Shown piece after piece: positions 24,588-36,700 of a stretch of DNA of 64,000 bases. The stretch's first letter is position 1. The number at the start of each line of letters is the position of its first letter. The stretch is from Pogona vitticeps. Taxonomy: Eukaryota > Chordata > Lepidosauria > Squamata > Agamidae. The notes beneath the pieces are model-generated. The model worked only from the letters and a program-made list of their open reading frames with translations. It was not told the origin of the DNA and searched no databases. Both the position numbers and the translations under genes were made by a program. The DNA is taken from positions 14,168,501 to 14,232,500 of the forward strand of contig NC_135786.1 in assembly GCF_051106095.1 (NCBI RefSeq), given 5' to 3'.

Positions 24588-25115
24588 TGTGGGAGGGGGG
24601 AATTTCATAGAAATCTTCCAATAAATGATTAGTCTATGTCTTATGGACTACAACAAAGCCTCTGATTATGTGGATCAGAAGCTATGGGTTGCTTTGAAAG
24701 AAATGAGTGCATTTCAGCAGCTGATGCACAACCTGTATTGTGGACAAGAAGCTACCATTAGGACAGAATAGGGAGAGATTGAATAGTTTTTATAGACAAA
24801 GGTGTAGACAAATAACACAAATTTGTTTTATAGACAAATGATGTATCCTATCTCCCTATCTGTTCAATCTGTATGCAGAACATATATGGAAAGCTGAATT
24901 AGATTCAGATTATGGAGGAGTGAAAATTGATGGAAAAAACAATTTAAAATACCCAGATGACACCATCTTACTGGCAGAAAGAAGCAATGACTTGAACTGA
25001 CTTTTAGTGAAAGTGAAACACAAAAGTGCCACAGCAAGACTGCAATTGAACATTAAGAGAGAAATCACAATTAGAGAAGAACTAAACCACTATGAGATGG
25101 ACTGACTCTCTCAAG

Positions 25116-25254
25116 CAGGGTGGATTTGATTTAAATCATGATTTAAATTTTTAAAATCTGCTTTTTAATCATTTAAATAAAACACTGACTTTTTAATTTA
25201 AAGTGTGATTTAAATCAAATTAAATTTTAAAAATCATTAATTTTATCCACGCTG
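25116..25254. mobile_element. AT-rich hAT-like MITE in the old RTE
   Basis: The ends are CAGGGTGGAT and, on the complement, CAGCGTGGAT. The interior has ATTTAAATCATGATTTAAAT-type palindromes. The flanking octamers (ctctcaag and tcctaaag) agree at five of eight places, consistent with an eroded 8-bp duplication. It splits the older RTE. Confidence 0.6.
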
Positions 25255-25368
25255 TCCTAAAGGAAGTCACAGCCTTGAATGTGTAAGAGTGGAGCAAGGC
25301 TGTTGAAGTCAGGACATTCTAAAGATCACTCATTCATAAGTCAAAGGCAACTTGGCAGCACATAACAT

Positions 25369-26301
25369 TTGGCCATGAAAGGGATCTGTAATGCCATAGG
25401 TATCCTAAAAGAGAAAGATCAGATAATAATCCAAGCTGACATCCAGAAGACACTGGCTGCAATGGACATAGCAAGCCTATCTACTTTTCATCTTTGTCAT
25501 ATATTAACTTTCATCTTCCCATTCATTCAGAGAACAATAGCCTAAGCAAGAATCACTTATCTTCTATGGGTTCTGCACAGTACCAATGGTTTACTACTGT
25601 ACACACTCTTCCCTAAATAATATTGTAACATCTACTTTTCCCCCCAATTCATTGCAATAGCCATCAGAGCAGCAAGTACACTTGAAACCGGCCCAATACC
25701 TGATTCATTTACAATCTTTCTACATACACTCCCATTACTTTAGGATGCTCAGCTATGTTACTAACATTTCATTAATACACTTTGTCACATTTTGCCAAAA
25801 GGAGTTTATTTCCACAAGACCAAAACATATCATAGGCTGTGAATTACATTTCCAATAGTTCTTACATATAAATGCTAATTTATGAAATATAGGGTAATAC
25901 TGAAATAGTACTTTACAAAAATTCTCTCTCAATCTCAATTGAAATTAATCTGAGAAATCATCACAAAATGCTTCAAGTTTTCCACAATAGCACTACAGTT
26001 TGCTACAAAACAGAGGAACTATGACTGAATAACTTCCCCAGTAAAGAAAGAAATATCATGTCTCCTTGTGCATTCAACTGTGCAGTGAAACATAAACTTG
26101 CATGGTTCTTCTCTTTGTGTCACCCAGCTGTATCCTGTTTAAGCAAAACATAGCTCTTTCACAGCACTGAAAAATTACAAAAACAGGAAAAAAAACTATG
26201 ATCATCATAGAAATAACTTTCTTCCTTGCTAAGTAATGACATAAAAAGGTAAAGGCCCTTTTAATTCCAGAATTCTGAAGCACTTAACAAGTGCTTTATA
26301 G
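25369..26301. other. Unique AT-rich stretch
   Basis: Nothing recognised on either strand. Confidence 0.35.
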
Positions 26302-26530
26302 CAGTGGTCCCCAACCTTTTTCGGACCGGGGACCGGTTGGGGCGTGCGGGCTCTGCGCGGACCAGTTGGGGGGGTGGGGGCACCCCCGCCCTCACAGGTT
26401 GGCATATCACGCTCGCAGGTGGGTGTGTTGTGCTTGCAGAGGGGCGTGTCAAGATTGCGTGCAAGCATGACATACCCCTCGGGCACGTGCATGACATGCC
26501 TATCTCTTGGGCGAGCCCAGCCTTGAGTGG
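26302..26530. mobile_element. hAT-like element end fragment
   Basis: It begins cagtggtccccaaccttttt, the same terminus as the elements at 11608 and 56007, and continues GC-rich. The matching right end was not found, so it is a partial copy or the right end is too diverged. Confidence 0.55.
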
Positions 26531-26539
26531 AGGGGAGGC

Positions 26540-27170
26540 AGCTTTGCCATGGCGGCCCACATGATCCTGGAGGACCTCGAGCTGACAGGAAGTGCACCTG
26601 AGCCAGGCCTTCCTGGACGAGGGCTTCCACACCCTCTTCGCCAAGTACTTTGCTGAGGTGGTGGCCCTGGAGTGCCAGTGAGGCATCAAGGCCTGCTTCC
26701 TTCTCCTGGCTCTTGGCTGGGCGGGCGGCCAGCCCATCACAGGAGTGGCTGCGAGGGCTTACCAGAAAAGGTGTCATGTCCTTCAGTCACACTGACTCTA
26801 CTGTGGCAAAGAGATGGGGCAAGGAGAACAAACCATTTCTCCATTCCTGGCTCTGTCTCCTTTGTTGCTCTCTTTGCCCGAACGCTTTCTTTCCCTCCTC
26901 CTCCCTTGCAGAGATGGCGGCAAAAAAAGGCAATCACACAAGACTCAAGGAAAGGAGACTGCTCACTTCCCCTGGGCAGCCCCCAGAGCACTCTGACAAG
27001 CCTCACCTGGCATGTATGACAAGGCTGTCTGGGAGCAACTGGGAAGGAAAGGAGAGCACCTTTTTCCTTTAGTAAAGACAAGGTTCTAGGAAAACAAGAT
27101 GGAAATGCTTCCCCATGAGCCTTGTCATCCTTGAGACCTGGAATCCAGAAGAACCACAACCCCTGTCAGG
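26540..27170. other. GC-rich segment of unknown origin
   Basis: GC content is well above the flanks. A plus-strand frame around 26600-26670 reads SQAFLDEGFHTLFAKYFAEV and stops soon after. I do not recognise it. It could be cargo of the hAT-like element to its left, or a decayed retrocopy. Confidence 0.25.
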
Positions 27171-27359
27171 CACTGTCCATTACTGTGGCAGGCACATATT
27201 TCAACTCTTCCCTTGCAGCCCTGTTCCATGTATGTTTCTGCAGATGACAGGTCTTTCTTGAACAGCACTTGTTCTTAGGCAGGTGTGCACAGAACTGCAG
27301 CCTTAGGAGTTTCGGGTCATTTTAAAGAGTTATTTATCACAATGTAGAATTGTATTCCT

Positions 27360-28386
27360 ATATGGAATGGCAAGTCCTTAAAGAAATGGGAGTTCATGAT
27401 CACCTTATCTACCTCCAGAGAAACTTATACGTGGGACAGGAAGCAACGGTTAGAACTGGATATGGAACAACTAATTGGTTCAAAATTGGGAAAGGAGCAC
27501 AACAAGGCTGTATATTGTCCTCCTGCTTATTTAACATATATGCAGAATACATCATGCGAAGGCCAGACTGGAGGAATCCCAAGACGGAATTAAGACTGCC
27601 GGAAGAAATATCAACAACCTCCGATATGCAGATGATGTCACTCTGAAGACAGAAAGTGAGGAGGAATTAAAGAACCTCTTAATGAGGGTGAAAGAGGGGA
27701 GTGCAAAAAACAGTCTGAAGCTCAACATAAAAAAAACTAAGATCATGGCCACTGGTCCCATCACCTCCTGGCAAATAGAAGGGAAAAATATGGAGGTAGT
27801 GACAAATTTTACTTTCTTGGGCTCCATGATCACTGCAGATTGAGACAGCAGCCACGAAATTAAGACGCCTGCTTCTTGGGAGGAAAGTGATGACAAACCT
27901 TGACAGCATCTTAAAAAGCAGAGACATCACCTTGCCAACAAAAGTCCGAATAGTCAAAGCTATGGTTTTTCCTGCAGTGATGCACGGAAGTGAGAGCTTG
28001 ACCATAAAGAAAGCTGACCACCAAAGAATTGATGCTTTTGAATTGTGGTGCTGGAGGAGGCTCTTGAGAGTCCCGTGGATTGCAAGAACAAGCCTATCCA
28101 TTATGAAGGAAATCAACCCTGAGTACTCACTGGAAGGACAGATCCTGAAGCTGAGGCTCCAATACTTTGACCATCTCATGAGAAGACCCGCTGGAAAAGA
28201 CCCTGAAGTTGGGAAAGTGTGAGGGCAAGAGGAGGAGGGGACGACAGAGGATGAGATGGTTGGACGGTGTCATCGAAGAAACCAACATGAATTTGACACA
28301 ACTCCAGGAGGCAGTGGAAGATAGGAGGGCCTGGTGTGCTCTGGTCCATGGAGTCACGAAGAGTTGGACACGACTAAACGACAGTC
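27360..28386 (+). mobile_element. RTE-BovB LINE, 5'-truncated copy C
   Basis: RT motifs read QVLKEMGVHDHLIYLQRNLY, GYGTTNWFKIGKG and RYADDVTL (catalytic YADD kept). The C-terminal region is well conserved from ILKSRDITLPTKVRIVKAMV through FELWCWRRLLRVPWIART to the BovB 3' tail (gttggacacgactaaacgac). Small frame slips are visible after IMRRPDW and near 28180. It carries a TGA at 27841-27843 at the same site as copy B (GAT TGA GAC AGC), whereas copies A and D have GAT GGT GAC. The endonuclease is missing. Confidence 0.87.
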
Positions 28387-29014
28387 AGCCTAGGACCTCT
28401 AGTGAGAAGCAGGAGCAGCCTACAGTGTTGGCAATCTAAAACTGTCATATAAGATTTTCTTTTGAAAGCTGAGCATATACTGTATAGTGATTAGCAGAAG
28501 CAAAATAAAATGATACTGTTCCTGACAAAGCCTAAGAGAAATTAACTGCAATTGCCTACAAAATCACTTATGCTCCTGCATTCTTATTTCTTTGAGTGAG
28601 ACTTGAGCAGGAGACATTCCTGTTGGATTACGCCCTGTTTGCTCATTCCTTTTTTCCATGCTGCAGATTTGTAATTAGACACTCCTCTTTTCACTTGTGG
28701 TGAGAAAAAACTGCCTCCAGGAAACCAATCAAGCTCTTTAAAGTTATATAGGAAACACAGAGACAGCCCTTGGCAAAGCTACCAAAATTCACCATGGTTA
28801 ATACTGAGCTAAGCTCTGAAGTCAGTGAATGGAAGTATTAATCTCCCTTTCAGAGGTAGGGTGCAGCCATGTGGAAGCAATGCATTAATATCCATTCTTG
28901 TCCCTCCCTTCCAAAACCATGGTAGGACAACTAGATACCTGTCTCCTGATACCCTTCCCCTGCATCTGATATTTTGAAGTACCACCCTTTTAAGCCTAGA
29001 GATTATACATCCCC
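28387..29014. other. Unique stretch
   Basis: Nothing recognised on either strand. Confidence 0.35.
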
Positions 29015-29930
29015 ATCATGACTAGTAACCTGTGGTGGACTTTTTTTCCAGAAATCTGTCCAATCCCCTTTTAAAGGCATCTAAGCCAGATGCCATCACC
29101 ACATCCTGTGGCAAGGAGTTTCAGACTGACAATATGCTGGGTAAAGAAATATTTTCTTTGCTCTGTTCTCACTCTCCCAACACTCAATTGGAGTGGTTGT
29201 CCCCTGGTTCTGGTATTTCATAAGAGGGAAAAGAACTTCCCTCGATCCACTCTATCCAGCTCCTGCAGAATTTTATATATTTCAATCATGTCCCCCCTCA
29301 GGCACCTTTTCTCTAAAGAGCTCAAAACACTGTAGCCTTTCCTCATTAAGCAGATGCCCCAGCCCAGTCATCATTTTAGCTGCTCTCTTCTGCACCTTTT
29401 CCAGTTCCACTGTCTTTTTTTTAGGTGCGGAGACCAGAACTGTACACAATAGTCCAGGTGCGGCCTTACCAGTGTTTTGTACAATGGCATTATAATGTTG
29501 GATGTTTTATTTTCAATCCCCTTTTTAATACCTAGCATGGGATTGGCCTTCTTCACTGCCGCCACACACTAAGTTGACACTTTCATTGAGCTTTCCACCA
29601 GCACACCAAGATCTCTTTCCTGATCCACCATGAACACCTCAGAACCCATTAACTGATGAAGTTTTGTTTTATTTATTTTTTGCCCCAATGTGCATTACTT
29701 TACATTTTCTTATATTGAAACGCATTTGCCATTTTGCTGCCCATTCTCCCAGTTTGGAGAGATCTTCTGGAGTTCTTCACAATCCCTTCTGGTCTTCACC
29801 ACCTGGAAAAGTATTGTGTCATGCAAACTTGGCCACCTCACTGTTTATCCCTGTCTCCAGTTCATTTATGAACAGGTTGAAAAGCACCAGTAGCAGGATA
29901 GATCTTACAAGACCAGCTTACAAGTTTTTT
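29015..29930 (-). mobile_element. CR1-like LINE segment, antisense
   Basis: The minus strand reads YKTLVRPHLDYCVQFWSPHL and RRCRREQLK-like text, typical of the CR1 RT C-terminal region, together with long conserved CR1/L3-like sequence (for example ctgcacctttt ccagttcc, gtgtcatgcaaacttggcca). It is decayed with several frame breaks. Its order suggests a middle-to-3' portion. Confidence 0.65.
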
Positions 29931-30469
29931 AAAAAGGTAATTATTCACATTACCAAACCATAACTTTGGAATCAAAATTATAGGCAAAAGCATTCAGTGC
30001 AGCATGCTAAGAAGTCTCATGGTACAGCATTTTGTTCTGAAGACAGCATTATCATGCTCACTTAACCTTTTGTGGCTTAACAACATAATAGAGAACACTT
30101 AAATGTATCTGTGACAAATTAGGGTCTTAATGTTTCTTTAGCCTATTCTTCAGCATTCTCATGCAGCCTGATAAGGCCACCCCTCCACTGCAGACATTCC
30201 TCTTCATAATGCAAAGTTTTGTTGTTTGCATGGAACTCGGATAGTTTGTGGCATTTTGAAATCTAAAACTTTATCGGGATTTCTTTGTAGAAATGCGTCA
30301 TCCCTCTTTCGGGAGGAAGAATAAATTCTATATAAATTCATGATAAAGCTGTTCTCTCTTCTTCGGACATTTTTGTCTTTTCATTTTACTATTTTTAAAT
30401 AGAAAAGTACATCAGCCAAGCTGATAGTATTTTATATGCCTTTATTTTACTACTATGTTGAAGTGACCT
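29931..30469. other. Unique stretch
   Basis: Nothing recognised on either strand. Confidence 0.3.
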
Positions 30470-30750
30470 CAAAGACCACATCTCCCTTTATGAGCCTGCT
30501 CCAGTGTTAAGATCATCAGAAGAGGCCTTCCCCTCAGTCTTGTCACCTTCACAAATACCTTTAATGGGAACACAGGGAGAGTACCTTCTCTGTTGCTGCT
30601 GCCAGCCTATGGAACTCCCTCCCACAGGGGGCTAGGCCAGCCCTATCTACCATATACTGTCCTTTCACAAGCAGACAAAGACGTTTCTCTTCAGACAAAC
30701 TCTCCCTAAGTGATTAGCTGCCAATGGGTTCTTTTTTAAGTAGGGAGGTA
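30470..30750 (+). mobile_element. Decayed L2/CR1-type LINE 3' fragment
   Basis: The plus strand shows a LINE C-terminal signature (AASLWNSLPQGARPALS-like, then RFSSDKLS-like). It is close in style to the WNNLRPEIR region of the L2 copy at 14258. It is highly diverged. Confidence 0.45.
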
Positions 30751-32336
30751 TATTACATGAAATCTGTAACTCCAAAAAAGTAAAAACTTATAGCCATTAA
30801 AATCATACAAGTTATATTTTTTAAAAAAAGATATTTCAGCCATGTTTTAAAAAGTAAAGAGTAAAATGAACACACATCAGTAAGAATGCAAGCCACTGTG
30901 CCAACATAAAAATCATGAGTTGTCAATCATAGTGCCATTTCTCCTGTCATCTTCTCCTAACTGAGCTGATTTTTATAAATTTACTGTTGTGGTATTACCT
31001 GCGGTTTGTCCATCTTGTAATCAGTTCTCATTAAACATTTCCATTACTTATTTTACCTACTACACTGGCACTAGCTGTCAACAGGGTTCTAACTACAATT
31101 TGCAAGAGCACACATTTATCAACATCTGGTCTAAATACATTCAGAAAGCAGTGAAAAACAATCTCCTTGCCTACCTGGTGAATGTGTCTTCAACAGAAAT
31201 GACTTCTTACTGCTCAAGCAGATTATGATCATGATAACTAAAACATAGCCTGTAATCCAATCCAAACATTTTGCTGCAGTGGCAAATTTATAACATAAAC
31301 ATGATAGAATTCTCAGGTATTTATTTCTCTCTTGTCCCCTTACAACAAAAGACTTGATTAATTTTATCCCACCAGGTGGCTGCAATGGAGTACAACTGGA
31401 GTCCTTATTGTACTTGTCTCAAATTTATTTCAAAAATACATCTTCACATTAGATATATGTTGGCGCAAAGTAGTTTACTTATTTTACTTGTTACGAGAAC
31501 AACTGGAGTTTTTGCTACCTTCCAAAAGAAACTTCTCACTTTTCCCCCCATTATCTTGATTCCAGAGATATGCATTATTTACATTTGACATTCTCAATGC
31601 ACACACAAACTCAAATACTGTACACTAGCTATTACTTCTGCCTCTTGTCTCTTTTGGTAATTTAATTTCTGCTGACTGAAACTACAGTATCAGTATACAT
31701 TAAGTGCTTGCATGCACTAACTGCAACAAACAAATTGTTTTATCCACAGGCTAGGTTCAGCACTAGTAAATATGATTTATCATTCATTCACATATTCATT
31801 CCAAAGGCTAATTTGTCTGTATACTGCATGAATTACAGCATTTACAGCTTATAAGATTTCTTGTAACTTGTAATAGTATTTTTTACTCTGTCATTGCCAA
31901 TAAGGCCTTCACTAGACTTGCTTTGGTTTCTTATCTTGCACAGTTGCATAAACATGTTTGCTCAGAAACACTGTGCCAGGAAAATTTTCATACTTCTTTT
32001 AAAGTCAAACTAAATCTTACAAGTCTTTCTGTTTTCAAAAATATATGGGCAATATATGAATAGCAGCATAGCAAAACATCTTGGGGTCAACTGACTAAAT
32101 AACCCAAATCAGAGTAAGTAAAGAAAAATGTAAGCAGCAAGTTGTAGATGGCAAAGACCTCATTAAAAATTTGTATATGCCAACCATGGCAAGGACAACA
32201 TGAAGCAAGCAATACAATGGTGCAACATCTTTAGAAAATACACAAATCAAGGCATAAAAGCATCATTCTATTATTTCAGCTACTTAGATGTCATTGGAAA
32301 ATGTGAGAGTTCCATTAAATTGTGACAGCACCCTAT
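30751..32336. other. Unique AT-rich stretch
   Basis: Nothing recognised on either strand. Confidence 0.35.
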
Positions 32337-32375
<39 letters not shown>

Positions 32376-32425
32376 TATCCCGCCTATCTGGTCAATATGA
32401 CCACTCTAGGTGGTTATGAACCCAT
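32337..32425 (-). repeat. L2 3' tail with (TTTA)n, antisense
   Basis: A TTTA array is followed by atcccgcctatctggtca ... ccactctaggtgg, the complement of the L2 tail at 15000-15060. Confidence 0.7.
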
Positions 32426-32649
32426 CTCCCACAAATTTATCAAACTTATTAAACATGCCCAAATAATCTTTTCATACAAGGTTTAATAACAATATGGTAA
32501 TGATAAAAAAATTCAGAAGAGAGAAATGGTCTATTTAGATGTGAAGTTTGCAAAGAATTCTGTTGCTGGTACCTTGAGGGCTAGCTCAAAATCTCCCAAA
32601 CTTGAGCAACAGTGATTTAGGGAGCAGTTGAAACAAATCAGTGAAGAGA

Positions 32650-32800
32650 AACACCAGGCAAAATCCAAAGGGGAAAAAAAGAACACAAATTAAAAAAAAA
32701 AACCTTTGTGGCACCTTAAAGACTTACACTGTATTTTAATGTGAGTTTTTCTGGACCAACTCCAATTCTTCAGACATATGGAAATGGGAAAGGTTCCACA
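32650..32800. repeat. Fragment of a reptile repeat (gcaccttaaagac type)
   Basis: The text tgtggcaccttaaagactta ... ggaccaactccaattcttca is a signature of a repeat common in reptile genomes, probably a non-autonomous DNA element. The borders are uncertain. Confidence 0.35.
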
Positions 32801-33049
32801 AATGTCTTTACTCTTCAGATTTCTTTAGAAAGCCAAGCTCAGGGGCGAGAACAAATCCTACACCACCATCAAATCCTACTACTCTCCCTTCCAATACTAT
32901 TATTCCCCCCTGCCCTCGGCCTCACCTTAGAATTAACCAGCGCCCCACAGAGGTCAGTACCATTCCTCATTTGGGTAGGTTGTGTCTGACCCATTCCTAA
33001 AGAAGGACGCGAACATCTAAAGAAACCTCCTCTCGGGCCTACTAAAAAG

Positions 33050-33740
33050 TGAGAAAATCTTCTCACCCGTACCTCACGCGGCCGGTTTACCTAAGGAGAA
33101 AAAAAAGGGAACGGACGGTCTCTCCCGGGGGCCCTCACTAACGTCCCCCGTGTGCACCACCCCATGAGAGGCATGGTACGGCCCGCCGTCGCCCACTGTG
33201 AGGTGAAGTAGCGTCGTGAGGCGGCGAGGCGCCCCGGAGGGCCTCAAAAGCGAGACAAGATGGCGGCGGGCGGCTGAGCGCGAAAGTCCTCCCCTCCGGC
33301 GCGTGGCCGCCCCGAAGCCCTCTGCTCCCTACGGACTCTCCCCGACGGCTCTCTCGGGCAGGGGAGCCCTTCAGCGCGCCGCCCCGCAACCAACAGAGGC
33401 CTTATATAAGCCATGGCTTTAGCGCTGCGGGGTCGGCGTGCGGTGGCGCTCCTGCACGCCCTCTGTTTACTCTGGGCGCTCTTCGCCCTGAGCCAGAATT
33501 TAGGGGTGCCTAAATCGGTCCGCAAAGCGCAAGATGACACCTACGGGGGCCACTGGAAACACCTCACTTTCCTTAACCAGGTGAAGGTCCACCACGTTTA
33601 AAAAAAAAATTAAAAAATCGGGTAAGGCACGTGGAAAAAGGGAAAGAGCGCGTGCGGGCGAGCGCGCGCGCGGGGCAACCGTCTCCCTCGCGGCACGTGT
33701 GCAGGAGGCGGGGCCTTTGGGAAGAGGGGCCAATGAGGAG
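33050..33740 (+). promoter_or_regulatory. CpG island promoter region of the AIG1/ADTRP-like gene
   Basis: A sharp GC- and CpG-rich block in AT-rich surroundings covers the first exon. It contains a TATATAAG (33403-33410) only two bases before the start codon, which cannot serve as TATA box for this ATG in the usual spacing. CpG density suggests a TATA-independent housekeeping-type promoter. Minus-strand open frames in the block are GC shadows; divergent transcription is possible but not shown. Confidence 0.75.
33413..33580 (+). CDS. AIG1/ADTRP-like gene, coding exon 1
   Basis: 56 codons, from MALALRGRR to HLTFLNQ, followed by GTGAAG. It encodes the first hydrophobic segment and the catalytic Thr52. 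Confidence 0.92.
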
Positions 33741-36700
33741 ATAGAGGGGCGGGGCGTCTGAAGGAATTTTGAGGGGTTTTATGAAATTGGATTCAGGGAT
33801 TTGGCGCGTGTAGGGTCTCCTCAAGGCACTATTTAATGAGTTGCAGGCAGCTTCTGTAGGACAGTCTAGTATGGTCAGTTGTCACGTTTTATGGGACGTG
33901 AGGTCTGGGACATCTGGAAACTGCTAGGCTGAGGGGAAAAGCTGAATAATGCCTCAGAGTTATGTCTTTCCCAATAGTGTCCCAACTCCCTTTATTTAAA
34001 AAAAAAAATTATGTGAGTTACCATGTACTGTACTCATTTGTCACAGATTGCCAGATGCCTTTGACACCAGAGGAAAGAGATAGACTGTACAGTATAGGCA
34101 TGTGCTTTAAATAAATATGTTTTAACTGCCCTAGTTCAGTGAAAGGCAGATGTAGAAAAGTGGCAAAATTATACCCAGCCTGAAAAGGGAACCTCTAGTA
34201 TAGATACTTTCAAACTAATTTCCTTGTTGAGAAATGAAAAGTACAAGGCATGTGACTCGGTGCCCCATACTGGGTAATTACATAATGTCCTTGTGATTTC
34301 ACAGGTTCTTCAGACACTACTGTATATATTGTGTGCCGTCATTGAGGGTGTAGCTCTGTGCATTCCTTCCAAAGAGAGGACTGTGTCATCTGTACTGCTG
34401 CCTATCAGAGATTTCATCTTCTCTGTATATGTATTCCCCGTTGGCTTAGTAAGTAACGGTTCTAATAGTTATGTACCCTAGAGCTACTGTATTCAGATAA
34501 AACTGCCAAAATTAATAATTCTTTGAGTGGCTTAGGTGTTGGTTTTTAATTTTGGGATTGGGCTACCTTAAGGGCCTTTTTTTCCCATCCTTTCTTTATC
34601 CCTACATTTGCATCAGATATCTGGTGCTTTTTAGTAAAATACAGTGCTTGCTGTTAAAATCAGAGGTAGGCTTCTTGGGATTGACCCTGCAGCTATGAAA
34701 CCCCCTTCTTGCTAAATCTTTGAGGGCCTTAAAATATTACCCTTTGACTGCTGCATTTCCTTAAGAGAATTCATCACCATATGTTCCACAACAGTTTCAT
34801 GTACAGTATATTTGTTATGTCTAGTGTACAGTACTTTATGCCTAATGTACTATTATTTCTGTTTTGTGTGCATTGCTTTAAAATGTAGCTTATAGGCATG
34901 TAGAATTAATTGAGCTACAGGTAGCTGGTTTTAAATTTCATCATCAATCTGCTAAAGAGTTAGCACAGGTTATTGTCATCAGTTATATAGAAAAGTGTTA
35001 ACTTTTTCTTTTGTAAAGATCAGTGATCTGTACTATGTGGGATTGCCTATGTATGAGCCTGCAATTTATAATGATTGGGGATGTTTTCAATTATAGAAGC
35101 TTCACTGTTAAAGTTGAACCAGACTACCACCACTGGTGCCTTTGTATTTGGGGTGTTGCAAAATGCAGTTTATTCTGCAGTAAGTTACATGTGAAAATTA
35201 TTTACTGACTACAATTGATGTAGAAGATGAGTAAATGAAGTGACTTTCTCTCCTACAGATGTATTTGTTTAATGTTTTACCAGAGATTCTAGGGTTTTGT
35301 TGGCTTTGAAACAAAATTCAACACACTGACCTTGATTTGCCAATCGCAAAGTGACAAATCATACCTACAATGCCTCACCCATATTCTGCTGCAAAACACT
35401 CTGCTGTTATTAATCTGTTTTAGTCATGGGTGTAATAAGGGTAGAACCCTGTCCTACTTGATTTGGAATTAAGATTTGTTGTAAATATTTTATTGATATA
35501 TTAACATGTATAGCTCTTCCTGTATCATAGGCTCTTAGGGTGGGTTTCAAAGCTGTATAAAACAGTTTTAAAACATATTATATTTAAAACAATTTTAAAT
35601 CACACAACACAAAATGAAAATATTCAGACATTAGAAACATTAAAAACATTCTACTAAATCCTGTGCACAACACAATCCTCAACTCTGAAAGGCTCTAATA
35701 CATATGTCTTGACTTGGTGCCAAAATGATGCCAATGTTGGCACCAATTGATCCTCTCATTCCACAGTTGGTGTGCACACCAACTGTTGTGAGAATGGCTG
35801 ATGGTAGGATTCCAAAAGATCTGTATGGATAATTAGTGCAGGGAAAGCGCCCCAGAGGGAGACCACAGCTGCGAAACAAGGATATCTGCAAGCATGATCT
35901 GAAGGCCTTAGGAATGGACCTCAACAGATGGGAAACCTTGACATCTGAGCGTTCAGCCTGGAGGCAGGCGGTGCATCATGGCCTCTCCCAATTTGAGGAG
36001 ACCCTGGTCCAGCAGGCCGAGGCAAAGAGGCACTAAACCAGCAAAATCAGGGAGCTGGACAGGACAGATTGTATTTGTCCTCAGTGTGGAAGGGATTGTC
36101 ACTCTCGTATTGGTCTCCTCAGCCACACTAGATGCTGTTCCAAGTCCTCTATTCAGAGCACATTACCATAGTCTCTCAAGACTGAAGGATGCCTACAGAA
36201 CAGAGTGCTACAGCAGAAAAAGCCCTCTTCTGTATTTCCACGTAATGAGCTGTTTTCAATGGTAGGACACAGAGGAGGGCCTCCCCAGTAATTGATAATG
36301 ATCAGACAGGTTTATACAGGGAGGGACACTCATTCCTTCAAACATCCAGTCCCAAGCTGTTTGGGGTTTTATAAGCCATTTTCAACACCTTGAACTCAAA
36401 CTTGAAGCATATTGGCACCCAGTGCAAATCGTTCAGAACTGGTGTCATGTGGGTCTTAAGGATGTAAAGCCACCAAGAGGTCCAGGAGAATGAACAGCAC
36501 CATACTCCTACTGTCTTTAGCCCAGAGCAGATAATCAGTCAGGGTAATTAATAACATTTCATCATCAATTGCTAGCCTGATATCATTCTAGATAATCAAG
36601 CTCCCCTGCCCCCACATGCTCAAACACCTTGTCTAAAAAGGGGATATCTACGAGTATACATGTGGCGGGATGGATGGATTCAAGCCTCTTGTCCACATCA

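Larger units (their letters stand above)
24068..25368 (+). mobile_element. Old RTE/BovB-like LINE with nested insertions
   Basis: Degenerate translation matches RTE RT: IIENEVKAPLKALGRNK, IPIPKKGDAK (canonical RTE motif), MDYNKASDYVDQKLW (motif A), MHNLYCGQEATIRT, YLFNLYAEHIWKAELDSDYG and KYPDDTILLAERSNDL, where the catalytic YADD reads YPDD. Many stops and gaps make it much older than the BovB copies at 5200, 8688 and 27360. Two inverted-repeat elements (24485-24587 and 25116-25254) are inserted in it. The 3' part (acttggcagcacataac) resembles an RTE-type 3' end. Confidence 0.7.

Noticed and set aside
33413-33601. Exon 1 frame continuing past 33580
   Set aside because: The splice donor GTGAAG at 33581 and the in-frame match of exon 2 show the coding part ends at 33580.
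33138-33824. Several minus-strand frames over the CpG island
   Set aside because: GC shadows of the promoter and exon 1; no domain or conserved start.
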